From contig JBIKWM010000004.1 in the NCBI GenBank assembly GCA_044356305.1, positions 75,624 through 139,623 on the forward strand: a stretch of 64,000 nucleotides of DNA. The letters run 5' to 3'. This stretch comes from JBIKWM01 sp044356305. Lineage in GTDB: Bacteria > Bacteroidota > Bacteroidia > UBA10329. The number at the start of each line of letters is the position of its first letter. Position 1 is the first letter of the stretch. Under the pieces are notes generated by a model. That model worked only from the letters and a program-made list of their open reading frames with translations. It did no database searches and was not told where the DNA came from. This document shows, piece by piece, positions 1 through 8,583 of the stretch. The position numbers and the translations under genes are program-made.

Positions 1-1
1 C

Positions 2-676
2 ATGTATTTCGCGCCCTTTGGGGTGGGCGGTGCCATAGCGGTGACGGTAGGGCATCTGGGCATAGATGTGCTGCGCAACCTGTTCATGCTATTGGCCACC
101 CTGTACCTGGCGCTACTGGCCTTTGTGGTGCTGGTGCTGCTGCCCGTGGCACTGGTCATACGGCTGCCGCTGCGCAAGTTTGTGCAGGCCGTGCGCGAGC
201 CTGTGAGCATAGCCTTTGCCACCACCAGCAGCGACTCGGCCCTGCCCATCGCGCTCGAGAACATGGAGCGTTTCGGGGTGCCGCGCAGGGTGGTCAGTTT
301 TGTCATACCCACGGGTTATACGTTCAACCTCGATGGCACCACGCTCTACCTCTCGCTCGCATCGGTGTTTGTGGCGCAGGCCGCAGGCATAGACATGAGC
401 ATCGGGCAGCAGGTGGTCATGGGCCTCACCCTCATGCTCACCAGCAAGGGCGTGGCGGCTGTGCCAAGGGCATCGTTGGTCATTCTTATCGCCACGGCCG
501 AGACCTTTGGCCTGCCCCTGTGGCCCATCATGGCCATTTATGGTATTGACGAGCTGATGGACATGGCCCGCACATCGGTGAATGTGATAGGCAACACGCT
601 GGCCAGCTGCGTCATAGCCCGCTGGGAAGGTGTTTTTGATGATGAAAAGGCGCTTGCCTTCGAGGAGGTGGGATAG
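2..676 (+). CDS. Dicarboxylate/amino acid:cation symporter, C-terminal part
   Basis: This is the last 224 residues of an inner-membrane sodium- or proton-coupled carrier of the DAACS (GltP/DctA/SLC1) family, cut by the left window edge. The serine-rich SFATTSSDSALP-type hairpin tip appears as AFATTSSDSALP, followed by the TM7 signature GYTFNLDGTTLYLSLASVF and the TM8 region with DELMDMARTSVNVIGN, where the D and N residues bind substrate and cation in characterised members. All fit an active transporter. The substrate (glutamate, aspartate, C4-dicarboxylate or serine) cannot be told from this fragment. The gene ends about 180 bp before the tandem array at 858. Family call is firm; specificity is open. 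Confidence 0.93.
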   Translation: MYFAPFGVGGAIAVTVGHLGIDVLRNLFMLLATLYLALLAFVVLVLLPVALVIRLPLRKFVQAVREPVSIAFATTSSDSALPIALENMERFGVPRRVVSFVIPTGYTFNLDGTTLYLSLASVFVAQAAGIDMSIGQQVVMGLTLMLTSKGVAAVPRASLVILIATAETFGLPLWPIMAIYGIDELMDMARTSVNVIGNTLASCVIARWEGVFDDEKALAFEEVG

Positions 677-857
677 ATCACCCTCCCAAGCTGGCTGTTT
701 CGCGCAGCGCATTTTACCACATCATGCCTTGGCCTGTCTGATAGCCCCTGACCGTGGCATGAGCCGTTGAATTGAAGCCAATGGCCGCATGGTCTGCCTC
801 TCATGGCCCGACCGGATGGAGCGTATAGAAGCCCGCACAGGCTGAGCGGCCGTTAGC

Positions 858-1552
858 ATTTCCAAAAGTGGAAGGTGCATTCCGAACGTTCTGGGCAGTA
901 CTTCGGAAAGTGGAAGGGGTATCTCCGGGTGTTCGGGGTGGCACTTTCAAAAGTGCAAGGGGTATCTCTAGGTGTTCGGGATGGCACTTCCGAAAATGGA
1001 AGGTGCATTCCGAACGTTCTGGGTAGTACTTCCGAAAGTGGAAGGGGTATCTCCGGGTGTTCGGGGTAGTACTTCCGAAAGTGAAAGGTGCATTCCGAAC
1101 GTTCTGGGTAGGACTTCCGAAAGTGGAAGGGGTATCTCCGGGTGTTCGGGGTGGCACTTCCAAAAGTGGAAGGTGCATTCCGAACGTTCTGGGTAGTACT
1201 TCCGAAAGTGGAAGGTGCATTCCGGACTTTCGAGGTGGCCCTTCCGAAAGTGGAAGAGGTATCTCTAGGTCTGTAGGGTAGTACTTCCGAAAGTGGAAGG
1301 GGTATTCTACACCTGTAGGCTACTACTTCCGAAAGTGGAAGGGGTATTCTACACCTGTAGGGTAGTACTTCCGAAAGTGGAAAGGGTATTCTACACCTGT
1401 AGGCTACTACTTCCGAAAGTGGAAGGGGTATTCTACACCTGTAAGGTAGTACTTCCGAAAGTGGAAAGGGTATTCTACACCTGTAGGCTACTACTTTCGA
1501 AAGTGGAAGGGGTATTCTACACCTGTAGGGTGGCACTTCCGAAATTTCCAAT
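858..1552. repeat. Palindromic tandem array, 17 units of 42-43 bp
   Basis: Seventeen copies of an 18-bp core (ACTTCCGAAAGTGGAAGG and variants) start at 858, 900, 943, 986, 1028, 1071, 1113, 1156, 1198, 1240, 1283, 1325, 1367, 1409, 1451, 1493 and 1535. The spacing is strictly 42 or 43 bp. The core folds on itself (CTTCC/GGAAG arms), and the copy at 1493 holds a perfect 12-bp palindrome, ACTTTCGAAAGT. The 24-25 bp between cores are also repeated, in three families: A with GAACGTTC, B with CCGGGTGTTCGG, and C with CTACA-CC-TGTAG. B units are 43 bp; A and C units are 42 bp. The array fills most of the 1.08 kb gap between the symporter and the CotH gene. No gene is seen in 677-857 or 1553-1756. 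Confidence 0.95.
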
Positions 1553-1756
1553 TTAGTTAATTATGTCTGACGCATGACGGTAAAGCTCGGAATGGCCTGC
1601 GGTGACCCGATTCCCTTCGCGCTATGCAGGAGCATGGTCAGTGCACCGCCTTCCGCCCCGGCACGCTTTCAACATCCCGACTCAATTGTGTGACTTCTGG
1701 ACAGAGCGCAACACCGAGGGGACATCGGTGCGTTACTTCGTGAAAGATTCCACCCC

Positions 1757-3259
1757 ATGAGACACATCACCACCACCCTTTGCATCGGAATGGCCTGCCA
1801 CACCATGGCCCAGAACACCGATGGCGATGCGCTCTTCTCTTCGGCAGCCGTGCACGAGGTGCAACTCACCTTCAGCAGCAGCACCTTCTATCAGGACCTG
1901 CTCACGGCCTATCAGAACGATGTGTACACCCTATGCGGCATGACCATAGACGGGGTGGCGTATGACTCGGTGGGTGTGAAGATGAAGGGCAACAGCTCGT
2001 TCAACAACCCGAGTCAGAAGAAGAGCCTCAAGATTGATATGAATGAATACGTGAGTGGACAGACGCACGATGGGCTGAAGAAGTTCAACCTCAACAACGG
2101 TTTCAAGGACCCCACCATGATGCGCGAGAAACTGTGCCTCGATTTTCTGATAGCGCACGACATACCCGCCCCGCGCTGCACCTATGCCAATGTGTATATG
2201 AACGGTCAGCTGTGGGGGTTCTACACGCTGGTCGAAGAGGTGAACAAGGATTTTCTGAGCCGATGGGCCGCTGACAACGATGGCAACCTCTACAAGGGCG
2301 ACCCCAACGGTGACCTGCGCTGGAGCGGTGACCAGGCCTCAAACTATATGACCAAGTATGAGAAGGAGACCAACGAGACCGAGAACGATTGGAGCGACCT
2401 GATAGCCCTGATCAGCGACATAAACAACACGACCGACAACGACTTCGGCACCACCATGAATGCGGTTTGGGACCTGCCGAGTGTGTTCGGGTCGTGGGTG
2501 GGTTACAACCTGTTCTCGAACCTCGACTCGTATCTCGGGTCGGGCCACAACTACTATATATACCACGACAGCACCGACCTGCGCTGGCATTGGATAAACT
2601 GGGATGTGAACGAGGCGTTCGGCACCTTCACCATGGGAATGAGTGCCACGCAGATGAAGGGGCTGAGCATATTCCACATCAGCTCGCCCACCACCAACCG
2701 GCCGCTGTACGACCGCATGCTGGCCGATGCCTGGATGCGCCAATCGTACATCGACCGCTATTGCCAGATGGTGGATGCATTCAGCAATGAGGTGCTCGAT
2801 GCCAAGATTGACAGCCTCCGCGCGGTGCTCGACCCGCACATACAGGCCGACCCCAATAAGATGTACACCTACGAGCAGTTCATCCAGAACATCGATAGCG
2901 ACATCATTTCAGGAGGGCCAGCGGGTGGCACGGTCATCGGCCTCAAACCGTTCATCAGCGAGCGCAGGGCCAGCGTACTGGCCGAGCTGGCCCAGGAGGA
3001 CTGCGCCAACAGCGTGGCCGAGGCGGCACCTGCCGAGGCATTGCGGGTTTGGCCCCTGCCAGCATCGGGCAGCATGACGGTGGCCTATGGCAGGCCCTTC
3101 AGCCAACTGACCGTTACGGATCTTGAAGGCCGCACGGTGGTGCGGCAATGGTCGGCACCGGCCCTCACCGCCACTGCCGATGTGTCGCGCCTTGCGCCCG
3201 GCATCTACTTCCTGAGCCTCGATGGGGCCGTGACCCTTGCCATATCGGTGGTGCGCTGA
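1757..3259 (+). CDS. Secreted CotH-kinase family protein with T9SS sorting tail
   Basis: A 500-residue exported protein. Residues 1-19 form a short signal peptide ending in TMAQ. Residues about 30-390 match the CotH kinase fold: the early strand KMKGNSSFN followed by KSLKIDMNEY, and the NWDVNEAFG segment matching the conserved acidic CotH motif. CotH-type proteins are atypical protein kinases, known from Bacillus spore coats. Residues about 425-500 (VWPLPASGSMTV to LAPGIYFLSL) form a type A C-terminal sorting domain, so the protein should leave the cell through the type IX system. An in-frame stop at 1691 leaves 1757 as the first usable start. It converges on the DUF1003 gene with no gap. The substrate is unknown. 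Confidence 0.88.
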   Translation: MRHITTTLCIGMACHTMAQNTDGDALFSSAAVHEVQLTFSSSTFYQDLLTAYQNDVYTLCGMTIDGVAYDSVGVKMKGNSSFNNPSQKKSLKIDMNEYVSGQTHDGLKKFNLNNGFKDPTMMREKLCLDFLIAHDIPAPRCTYANVYMNGQLWGFYTLVEEVNKDFLSRWAADNDGNLYKGDPNGDLRWSGDQASNYMTKYEKETNETENDWSDLIALISDINNTTDNDFGTTMNAVWDLPSVFGSWVGYNLFSNLDSYLGSGHNYYIYHDSTDLRWHWINWDVNEAFGTFTMGMSATQMKGLSIFHISSPTTNRPLYDRMLADAWMRQSYIDRYCQMVDAFSNEVLDAKIDSLRAVLDPHIQADPNKMYTYEQFIQNIDSDIISGGPAGGTVIGLKPFISERRASVLAELAQEDCANSVAEAAPAEALRVWPLPASGSMTVAYGRPFSQLTVTDLEGRTVVRQWSAPALTATADVSRLAPGIYFLSLDGAVTLAISVVR

Positions 3260-3814
3260 TCAGGCCTTACCGCTGGCATTCAATTTTTCCTGCAGGTCGC
3301 GGAGCATGGCAAGCTGCTGCCCCTGTATGTCGTAGAGGGTCTTCATCTGCTCCTCGAGCAGCAGATCCATCTTCTGGTGCAGGCTGCGTATCTCCAGCTC
3401 GGCCTTCAGGTTTATCATGTAATCGTTCTGGGCCCGTTGGCGGTCCTTCTCCTCCTGCCTGTTCTGACTCATCATGATGATGGGTGCCTGCAACGCAGCG
3501 ATGCACGACAGCACAAGGTTCATGAGTATGAACGGGAATGGGTCGAATGCCTTCTTTGCAGCCACAGAGTTGTAAATGATCCATACCACCAGCAGCAGCA
3601 TGAACGAGATGATGAACGCCCAACTGCCCCCGAATCGCGCCACCTTATCCGATATGGCCTGTCCGCGGCTCAGGGCCTCGCTGGGCGGGTTGAGGAGGTT
3701 GTCCAGTATGAGCTTCTCCTCGTCCATGGTGCGCGTCACTATGTTGTGCAGCTTGTGCAGCTGCTCACTCTCCTGGGTCATCAGGTCTTCGAGGCGGTGG
3801 GGGTGTGCGCTCAT
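3260..3814 (-). CDS. DUF1003 family membrane protein
   Basis: A 184-residue protein with two hydrophobic segments at about 53-71 (SWAFIISFMLLLVVWIIY) and 80-100 (FPFILMNLVLSCIAALQAPIIMMSQNR), the second carrying the PFILMNL..S..AA.QAP.IMMSQNRQ signature of DUF1003. A charged helix (EEKDRQRAQNDYMINLKAELEI) and a long coiled coil follow. The family sits in the inner membrane with a cytoplasmic helical tail; its function is not established. The start is ATG at 3814. It ends one base after the CotH gene stops, so the two are convergent. Confidence 0.9.
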   Translation of the reverse strand: MSAHPHRLEDLMTQESEQLHKLHNIVTRTMDEEKLILDNLLNPPSEALSRGQAISDKVARFGGSWAFIISFMLLLVVWIIYNSVAAKKAFDPFPFILMNLVLSCIAALQAPIIMMSQNRQEEKDRQRAQNDYMINLKAELEIRSLHQKMDLLLEEQMKTLYDIQGQQLAMLRDLQEKLNASGKA

Positions 3815-3844
3815 GGGGTAGGTCTCAGTGGTTTGCAGGTCAGA

Positions 3845-4723
3845 TCAGCGCAGGTTCCGCTCTATGACCAGCAGATCCTGTTCGTTCTTGATCAGTGTGC
3901 CCAGATGCGGCACTTTGCCGGGGTCGGTACCATCGGTGGCAAGGCCGAGTGCCTCATCGCGCAGTAGCAGGTTCACCCAGTCTATCAGTTCGCTGGTGGC
4001 CGGCCGTTTCTTGATGCCCTGCATCTGCCTGATGCGGTAAAAGGTGCCCAGGGCCCTGTCTATCAGTTCCTGTTTCAGGTTGGGATGATGCACATCCACA
4101 ATCTGCCGCATCTGATCCTGATCTGGGAACCGGATGAAATGGAACAGGCACCTGCGCAAGAAGGCATCGGGAAGTTCTTTCTCGTTGTTCGATGTGATGA
4201 TGACAATGGGCCTGTGCCGCGCCACAATGGTGCGCTGCAGCTCGTGGCACCAGAACTCCATCTTGTCCAGTTCGAGCAGCAGGTCGTTGGGGAATTCAAT
4301 ATCGGCCTTATCGATCTCATCAATCAGCAGCACAACCTGTTCGGCACTGTCAAATGCCTCCCATAGCTTGCCCTTTATGATGTAGTTGCCGATGTCGTGC
4401 ACCCGCTCACTGCCCAATTGGCTGTCGCGCAGGCGGCTTATGGCATCGTACTCATACAGCCCCTGCACGGCCTTGGTGGTGCTCTTGATGTGCCAGGTGA
4501 TCAGGCGTTTGCCCAGCGCCTTGGCTATTTCGTGTGCCAGCAGCGTCTTGCCTGTGCCGGGTTCGCCTTTTACCAGCAGGGGGCGCTGCAGATGTATGGC
4601 CGCATTGACCGCCACCTGCAGTTCGGTGCTGGCTATGTAATGCTCTGTTCCTTTGAAATCCATGCGGGCGAAGTTCGGCATTGGGTCATAAGGCCCGAAC
4701 TTTGCCGCTGCGGTCTTGTTCAT
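3845..4723 (-). CDS. MoxR-family AAA+ ATPase
   Basis: A 292-residue AAA+ protein with Walker A GEPGTGKT at residues 53-60, Walker B VLLIDEID at about 132-139, a sensor 1 region IVIITSNNEKELPDAFLRRC with its arginine finger, and a lid domain to the end. MoxR ATPases act as chaperones that help insert cofactors or assemble protein complexes, usually with a VWA-domain partner. No VWA gene is visible next to it here. The longest frame opens with GTG at 4729; the ATG at 4723 gives the more natural start MNKTAAAKFG and just avoids the divergent gene starting at 4733. The tight divergent arrangement implies overlapping promoters. Confidence 0.9.
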   Translation of the reverse strand: MNKTAAAKFGPYDPMPNFARMDFKGTEHYIASTELQVAVNAAIHLQRPLLVKGEPGTGKTLLAHEIAKALGKRLITWHIKSTTKAVQGLYEYDAISRLRDSQLGSERVHDIGNYIIKGKLWEAFDSAEQVVLLIDEIDKADIEFPNDLLLELDKMEFWCHELQRTIVARHRPIVIITSNNEKELPDAFLRRCLFHFIRFPDQDQMRQIVDVHHPNLKQELIDRALGTFYRIRQMQGIKKRPATSELIDWVNLLLRDEALGLATDGTDPGKVPHLGTLIKNEQDLLVIERNLR

Positions 4724-4732
4724 ACGCACATC

Positions 4733-5059
4733 ATGCGACTGACCTTCCTAACCATCGTACTCGTGGCCTTCGGGATAGGTGCCCAGGCCCAGACCGACAC
4801 ACTGCGCATCCGTACATCGGCAGTGTGCGACATGTGCAAGAAGACCATTGAAGAAGGCATGGCCTTTACCAAAGGGGTGAAATATGCCAGCCTTGATGTA
4901 GAGACCAAGCTGTTGACCGTGGCCATCAACCCCAAGAAGACCGATGCCGTGGGTGTGAGGAAGGCTGTGAACGCCCTGGGCTACGATGCCGATGACAGCC
5001 CTGCCGACCCCAAGGCTTACGACAAACTGCACGCCTGCTGCAAAAAAGACAGCCACTGA
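4733..5059 (+). CDS. Exported heavy-metal-associated (HMA) domain protein
   Basis: A 108-residue protein with a signal peptide (1-20, ending GAQAQ) and one ferredoxin-like HMA domain. The metal site is CDMC at C32-C35, in place of the commoner CxxC within GMTCxxC. The domain runs through YASLDVETKLLTVAINPKKT and ends AVNALGYDADD. The C-terminus carries an extra thiol/histidine cluster, HACCKKDSH (H100, C102, C103, H108), which could add a metal ligand set. It probably binds copper or another soft metal outside the inner membrane. The start at 4733 was chosen over longer upstream frames because it begins the signal peptide. purN follows 6 bp downstream, so co-transcription is likely. Confidence 0.85.
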   Translation: MRLTFLTIVLVAFGIGAQAQTDTLRIRTSAVCDMCKKTIEEGMAFTKGVKYASLDVETKLLTVAINPKKTDAVGVRKAVNALGYDADDSPADPKAYDKLHACCKKDSH

Positions 5060-5065
5060 CAGCCC

Positions 5066-5629
5066 ATGGCGCGTGTTGCCATCTTTGCATCGGGCGAGGG
5101 TACCAATGCCGAGGCAATCATCAGGCACCTTCAAAAAGAAGGCGTGCACTCGGTGACTCTGCTGCTCACAAACAGGCCGGACGCAGGTGTGATAAAACGT
5201 GCTGAGGCATTGGGCGTGCCGGTGACGGTATTTGACCGCAACGAACTGACCGACCCGAAGAAAGTGCTACAGACGTTGATGGATGCCGGGGTGAATCTGG
5301 TGGTACTGGCCGGGTTCCTGTGGCTCATGCCGCTCCATCTGGTCCAGGCCTTTGATGGGGCCATGCTGAACATACATCCTGCCCTGCTGCCCAGGTTCGG
5401 AGGCAAAGGCATGTACGGCATGCATGTGCACAGGGCCGTGAAGGATACAGGCGAGACTGAGACCGGCATCAGCATACACCTTGTGAGTGCCGAATACGAC
5501 CGCGGGCGCATCATCTTTCAGGCCCGCTGCCCCGTAGCGGCAACGGATACACCAGAGGACATTGGCAGTAAGGTGCGGGCGCTTGAACTGTGCCATTACC
5601 CCATGGTCATATCTCAGTTTCTTGGGTGA
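5066..5629 (+). CDS. purN: Phosphoribosylglycinamide formyltransferase 1
   Basis: A 187-residue enzyme that transfers a formyl group from 10-formyl-THF to GAR in purine synthesis. The N-terminal nucleotide-binding strand is VAIFASGEGTNAEAII. The catalytic triad is visible as N102 and H104 in LNIHPALLP and the aspartate D145 in SAEYDRGRII; the FGGKGMYGMHVHRAV loop is also intact. Length is a little under the 200-212 residues of enterobacterial PurN. It lies 6 bp after the HMA protein gene. purM, the enzyme two steps later, lies apart at 43480 on the other strand. Confidence 0.95.
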   Translation: MARVAIFASGEGTNAEAIIRHLQKEGVHSVTLLLTNRPDAGVIKRAEALGVPVTVFDRNELTDPKKVLQTLMDAGVNLVVLAGFLWLMPLHLVQAFDGAMLNIHPALLPRFGGKGMYGMHVHRAVKDTGETETGISIHLVSAEYDRGRIIFQARCPVAATDTPEDIGSKVRALELCHYPMVISQFLG

Positions 5630-5690
5630 ATGATGGAACGGCAAAGACCGACCTTTTAAGCGTTGATGGAATAAAGACCAGATCAGTTTG

Positions 5691-7433
5691 ATGGAGAATG
5701 CACGCACCCTGCCGCAGGGCGACTACGATGTGGCTGTGATAGGGGCTGGAATAGGTGGTCTTACCTCAGCGGCACTGCTCTGCCTCAGCGGCCTCAAAGT
5801 GTGCGTACTCGAGTCGGATGCGCGGCCGGGCGGCTATCTGGCAGGATTCCGCAGAAAGGATTTCCGCTTCGACTCGTCTATCCATTGGCTCAACCAATTG
5901 GGGCCCAATGGCATGGTGACGCGCGTATTCGACCTGATAGGCGAGGATCACCCGCGGCCACGCACCCAGCAACTGATAAAAAGGTACAAAGGCGATTCGT
6001 TCGACTACCTCCTCACTGACCGCCCCGATGACCTGAAGCAGCAGTTCATCCGCGACTTCCCACACGATAAAGAGGGTATTGAGCGGTTCTTCAGGGCCGC
6101 CTACAAGCTGGGGAAATCATTTGAGGGATTGGGCTCATTCTTCCGAAGTGAAGAGAGCATGTCGGCCTTTGAGCGGGTTATTCAATTGAGCAAGAAACTC
6201 CGTTTCGCCCTTCCGTTCATACCGTACATCAGCTACAACGGTGAGGAAGGTGTGGAGCGCGGCCTCAAGAAGTTCTTCACCGACCCGAAGCTCCGCAGGG
6301 TGTTCGCATCCGAGATGGATATCCTGGCCTGCCTCGTCCCCATCGGCTGGGCCTATTTCAAAGATTATCAATGTCCGCCCGAAGGAGGCAGCCAGGTGAT
6401 GCCCGAATGGCTGACCCACGTGGTGCGGTCTACCGGTGGCGAGGTGCATTTCAAATGCCGTGTCACGCGTGTGGATGTGAGCAACGGCTCTGTCAGCGGT
6501 GTCACGTTCGAGCACCGTGGAAACACACTCACCATCAACTGCCGACAGGTGGTGGCAGCCTGCGATGTTGAGATGCTCTACGAGCGCCTCCTTCCGGCCG
6601 GAACGGTGCCCGCCAAAATGTTGAATGCCCTGAAAGGTGCGAAACTGTACCCATCATCGCTCACCGTCTCCCTGGCACTCGATGTGCCGGTGTCGCACTT
6701 CGGTTTCGGTGAGGAGATGGTTTATGTGAGCAGCGATGCGGTGCCCCGCTCGCAACAGAACAGCGGTGACCCTGGCCTGAGCGGCATCACCATATTGGCG
6801 CCCTCCTTCCGCGACCCCAGCATGGCACCCGATGGCATGGGCACACTCACGCTGTATATCCCAGCCGAGATGGGCCACCACCGCAATTGGGCCACCGATG
6901 CCGATGCCGATGGCAATCCTGTGAGGAATGAGGCATACGAGGCCCTTAAAATGCAGTGCGCCCAGACACTTATAAAGCGGGTTGAAGCGGTCTTGGCACC
7001 CGGACTCTCTGACCATATCGTGTACATCGATGTGGCCACGCCCATCACCCACTGGCGCTACACCGGCAACCGGGGCGGCACCATGATGGGTGCACGGCCC
7101 GGCCGCGAGAACATGCAGGCCAAGGTGGCCCATTACCGCACCCCTGTCAAAGGTCTCGTATTGGGTGGTCACTGGGCCGAACTGGGCGGAGGCGTACCCA
7201 TTGCAGTAAAGGCAGGGGCCAATGCTGCCCTGCTCCTTTTGCAGGACCGGAAAATGCCCGCGGCCAAGGCCCTTGCCCGCTATATGGACGGAAAGGCCTC
7301 CGTGGCAGAGACGCGCAAAATGGGCCTTATGCGATCATACGCTGCCGATTGGATACAGAGCCCTACCCCGGCCGATGCGGCACGCATACGCAAGGCCACC
7401 ACAGACCGTATAGCGACCGAAGGCGGTTCATAG
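5691..7433 (+). CDS. FAD-dependent oxidoreductase, CrtI/RetSat-like
   Basis: A 580-residue flavoprotein. The dinucleotide-binding motif GAGIGG lies at residues 18-23, followed by the LESDARPGGYLAGF segment typical of carotenoid desaturases and isomerases. The C-terminal FAD motif is VLGGHWAELGGGVPIAV. Relatives include phytoene desaturases, prolycopene isomerase CrtISO and all-trans-retinol 13,14-reductase. The overall pattern, with GNRGGTMMGARPG near the end, fits the RetSat/CrtISO branch best. No crtB or crtY lies alongside, so a carotenoid role is only inferred. An ATG at 5691 is used rather than the in-frame TTG at 5688. It overlaps the next, convergent gene by 6 bp. Confidence 0.85.
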   Translation: MENARTLPQGDYDVAVIGAGIGGLTSAALLCLSGLKVCVLESDARPGGYLAGFRRKDFRFDSSIHWLNQLGPNGMVTRVFDLIGEDHPRPRTQQLIKRYKGDSFDYLLTDRPDDLKQQFIRDFPHDKEGIERFFRAAYKLGKSFEGLGSFFRSEESMSAFERVIQLSKKLRFALPFIPYISYNGEEGVERGLKKFFTDPKLRRVFASEMDILACLVPIGWAYFKDYQCPPEGGSQVMPEWLTHVVRSTGGEVHFKCRVTRVDVSNGSVSGVTFEHRGNTLTINCRQVVAACDVEMLYERLLPAGTVPAKMLNALKGAKLYPSSLTVSLALDVPVSHFGFGEEMVYVSSDAVPRSQQNSGDPGLSGITILAPSFRDPSMAPDGMGTLTLYIPAEMGHHRNWATDADADGNPVRNEAYEALKMQCAQTLIKRVEAVLAPGLSDHIVYIDVATPITHWRYTGNRGGTMMGARPGRENMQAKVAHYRTPVKGLVLGGHWAELGGGVPIAVKAGANAALLLLQDRKMPAAKALARYMDGKASVAETRKMGLMRSYAADWIQSPTPADAARIRKATTDRIATEGGS

Positions 7434-7964
7434 CCCCGCAAATCGGGCTTTTCCGTTCAGGAAACTCACCGCTATCTTTTCTGAATCCAGCTTCAGACGC
7501 TGCAACTGCCTGCGGTTAGCGGCCCGAGTGCTCTGATCCAGCCGCACCACAACTTGTGGCGGCCCATCCTTAGGTTGGGTGACGCTGAAGCCTATGGGAG
7601 CATAGCCCGAGAACAGTGTGTCGATGGGCACCAGCACCGGTGCATCGGTCTGGATGAAGGGGAAATCAAGAGGACTGTTGTCTGAACTCAAAGTGACATG
7701 CAGATAATAATAAAGGTGCGCCCCTCCCGTGCCGATGAAGCAGATGCGGTCAGGCACGCCATCGGCATCCAGGTCCCAGTTGCCCGAATAGTCATGGGTC
7801 TGTGTGTCGTTGACATACACATAGCTCAAAGCAGGGAAGGTGCCCTTGTAATGTGCGGCCAACGAATTGGACACCGTCTCAGGTTCCTGAGCATAAGCAG
7901 GTGGCGCCATGTGCATGAGCAGCATGGCCATGACCGAAGCCGTTACCTTCAGAAAAGGCCCCAT
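7428..7964 (-). CDS. Exported protein of unknown function
   Basis: A 178-residue protein with a signal peptide (about 1-25, MLLMHMAPPAYAQ). The mature part opens with a segment reminiscent of a calcium-binding loop (NWDLDADGVPDRICFIG), the D-x-D-x-DG-x-x-D pattern of FG-GAP/VCBS repeats, but only one copy is seen. The rest is beta-rich and ends with a basic RAANRRQLQRLK helix. No family is recognised. Its start lies inside the end of the cupin gene (16-bp overlap), so the two are probably translated from one transcript. It ends in the 3' end of the flavoprotein gene. Confidence 0.65.
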   Translation of the reverse strand: MGPFLKVTASVMAMLLMHMAPPAYAQEPETVSNSLAAHYKGTFPALSYVYVNDTQTHDYSGNWDLDADGVPDRICFIGTGGAHLYYYLHVTLSSDNSPLDFPFIQTDAPVLVPIDTLFSGYAPIGFSVTQPKDGPPQVVVRLDQSTRAANRRQLQRLKLDSEKIAVSFLNGKARFAGL

Positions 7965-8419
7965 TGTACACTCGTTGGATAGAGCGCCATGATGGCATCG
8001 CGGTCGGCAAATTCAAGATCATCGAATTCAAAACCCGGTGCCACGGTACATCCTGACAGGACGAACTCCGCATCGGGGGCCGGAGCAGCCCCGAACCAAT
8101 GCCCGGCCGGAATGCACACCTGCAAGCGTTCACCACGGGCCACATCGGTGCCCAGTCGGTGCAAGGTGTATGCCCCATCTGGGCTCAGGTCGTGTATGTG
8201 CAGGGTGCCCCCTGCGTAGTGGTGCCACAGTTCATCGCTCTTGATGCGGTGCAGCCTCGACACCTGCCCTTGGGCCAACAAAAAATAAATGGCGGTTGAC
8301 GCACTCCGTGGGCCGTGCGGTGTGAGCACCTGCTGCGTGGCGCGGTACGCTTCGCGGTAGTGGCCGCCCTCGGGGTGTGGCAGCAAGCCCAATTCGGCTA
8401 TCAGTCTTTCGGCACCCAT
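7949..8419 (-). CDS. Cupin family protein (DUF985)
   Basis: A 156-residue single-domain cupin. The family opens with LGLLPHPEGGHYREAYR, seen at about residues 10-26; STAIYFLL, SRLHRIKSDELWHHYAG, and VPAGHWFGA-type segments (CIPAGHWFGAAPA) and GCTVAPGFEFDDLEFADR follow. Structures of the family show a beta-barrel with a metal site; some members bind sugars, but the reaction here is unknown. The first part of this gene and its upstream DNA (8364-8460) are repeated at 10949-11045, evidence that DNA was inserted just upstream. Confidence 0.9.
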   Translation of the reverse strand: MGAERLIAELGLLPHPEGGHYREAYRATQQVLTPHGPRSASTAIYFLLAQGQVSRLHRIKSDELWHHYAGGTLHIHDLSPDGAYTLHRLGTDVARGERLQVCIPAGHWFGAAPAPDAEFVLSGCTVAPGFEFDDLEFADRDAIMALYPTSVQWGLF

Positions 8420-8460
8420 CTCATTTTATCTGCGCAAATGTCCGATCAATAGACACATGT
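8364..8460. repeat. Direct repeat copy 1 (cupin 5' end and upstream DNA)
   Basis: This 97-bp stretch covers the first 56 bases of the cupin coding sequence and 41 bp upstream. It recurs in the same orientation at 10949-11045 with a single difference (A at 8386, G at 10971). The two copies bound 2488 bp of AT-rich DNA. Confidence 0.95.
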
Positions 8461-8583
8461 TACCGGAGTTCAGCTCAAGCAGCTTCACAGCTTGTTGGTG
8501 AACTTATCCTCCATTTTCACACTGTCCGCTTTTTGGGGAAGCTTACAAAGGCTTTTGACAGGCCAAGGTAGTGAGCGGTTTGG

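Noticed and set aside
853..1551. A 232-residue minus-strand frame of 14-residue repeats (YRCRIPLPLSEV type), and similar plus-strand frames across the first array
   Set aside because: A 42-bp period is a multiple of three, so any stop-free unit stays open through the array. Several frames on both strands are open together and none has a start region or known domain.
8461..8580. Rest of the M23 peptidase gene beyond the hairpin element
   Set aside because: Translation of the minus strand in all frames gave no HxH motif or other M23 sequence, so the remainder is missing rather than interrupted.
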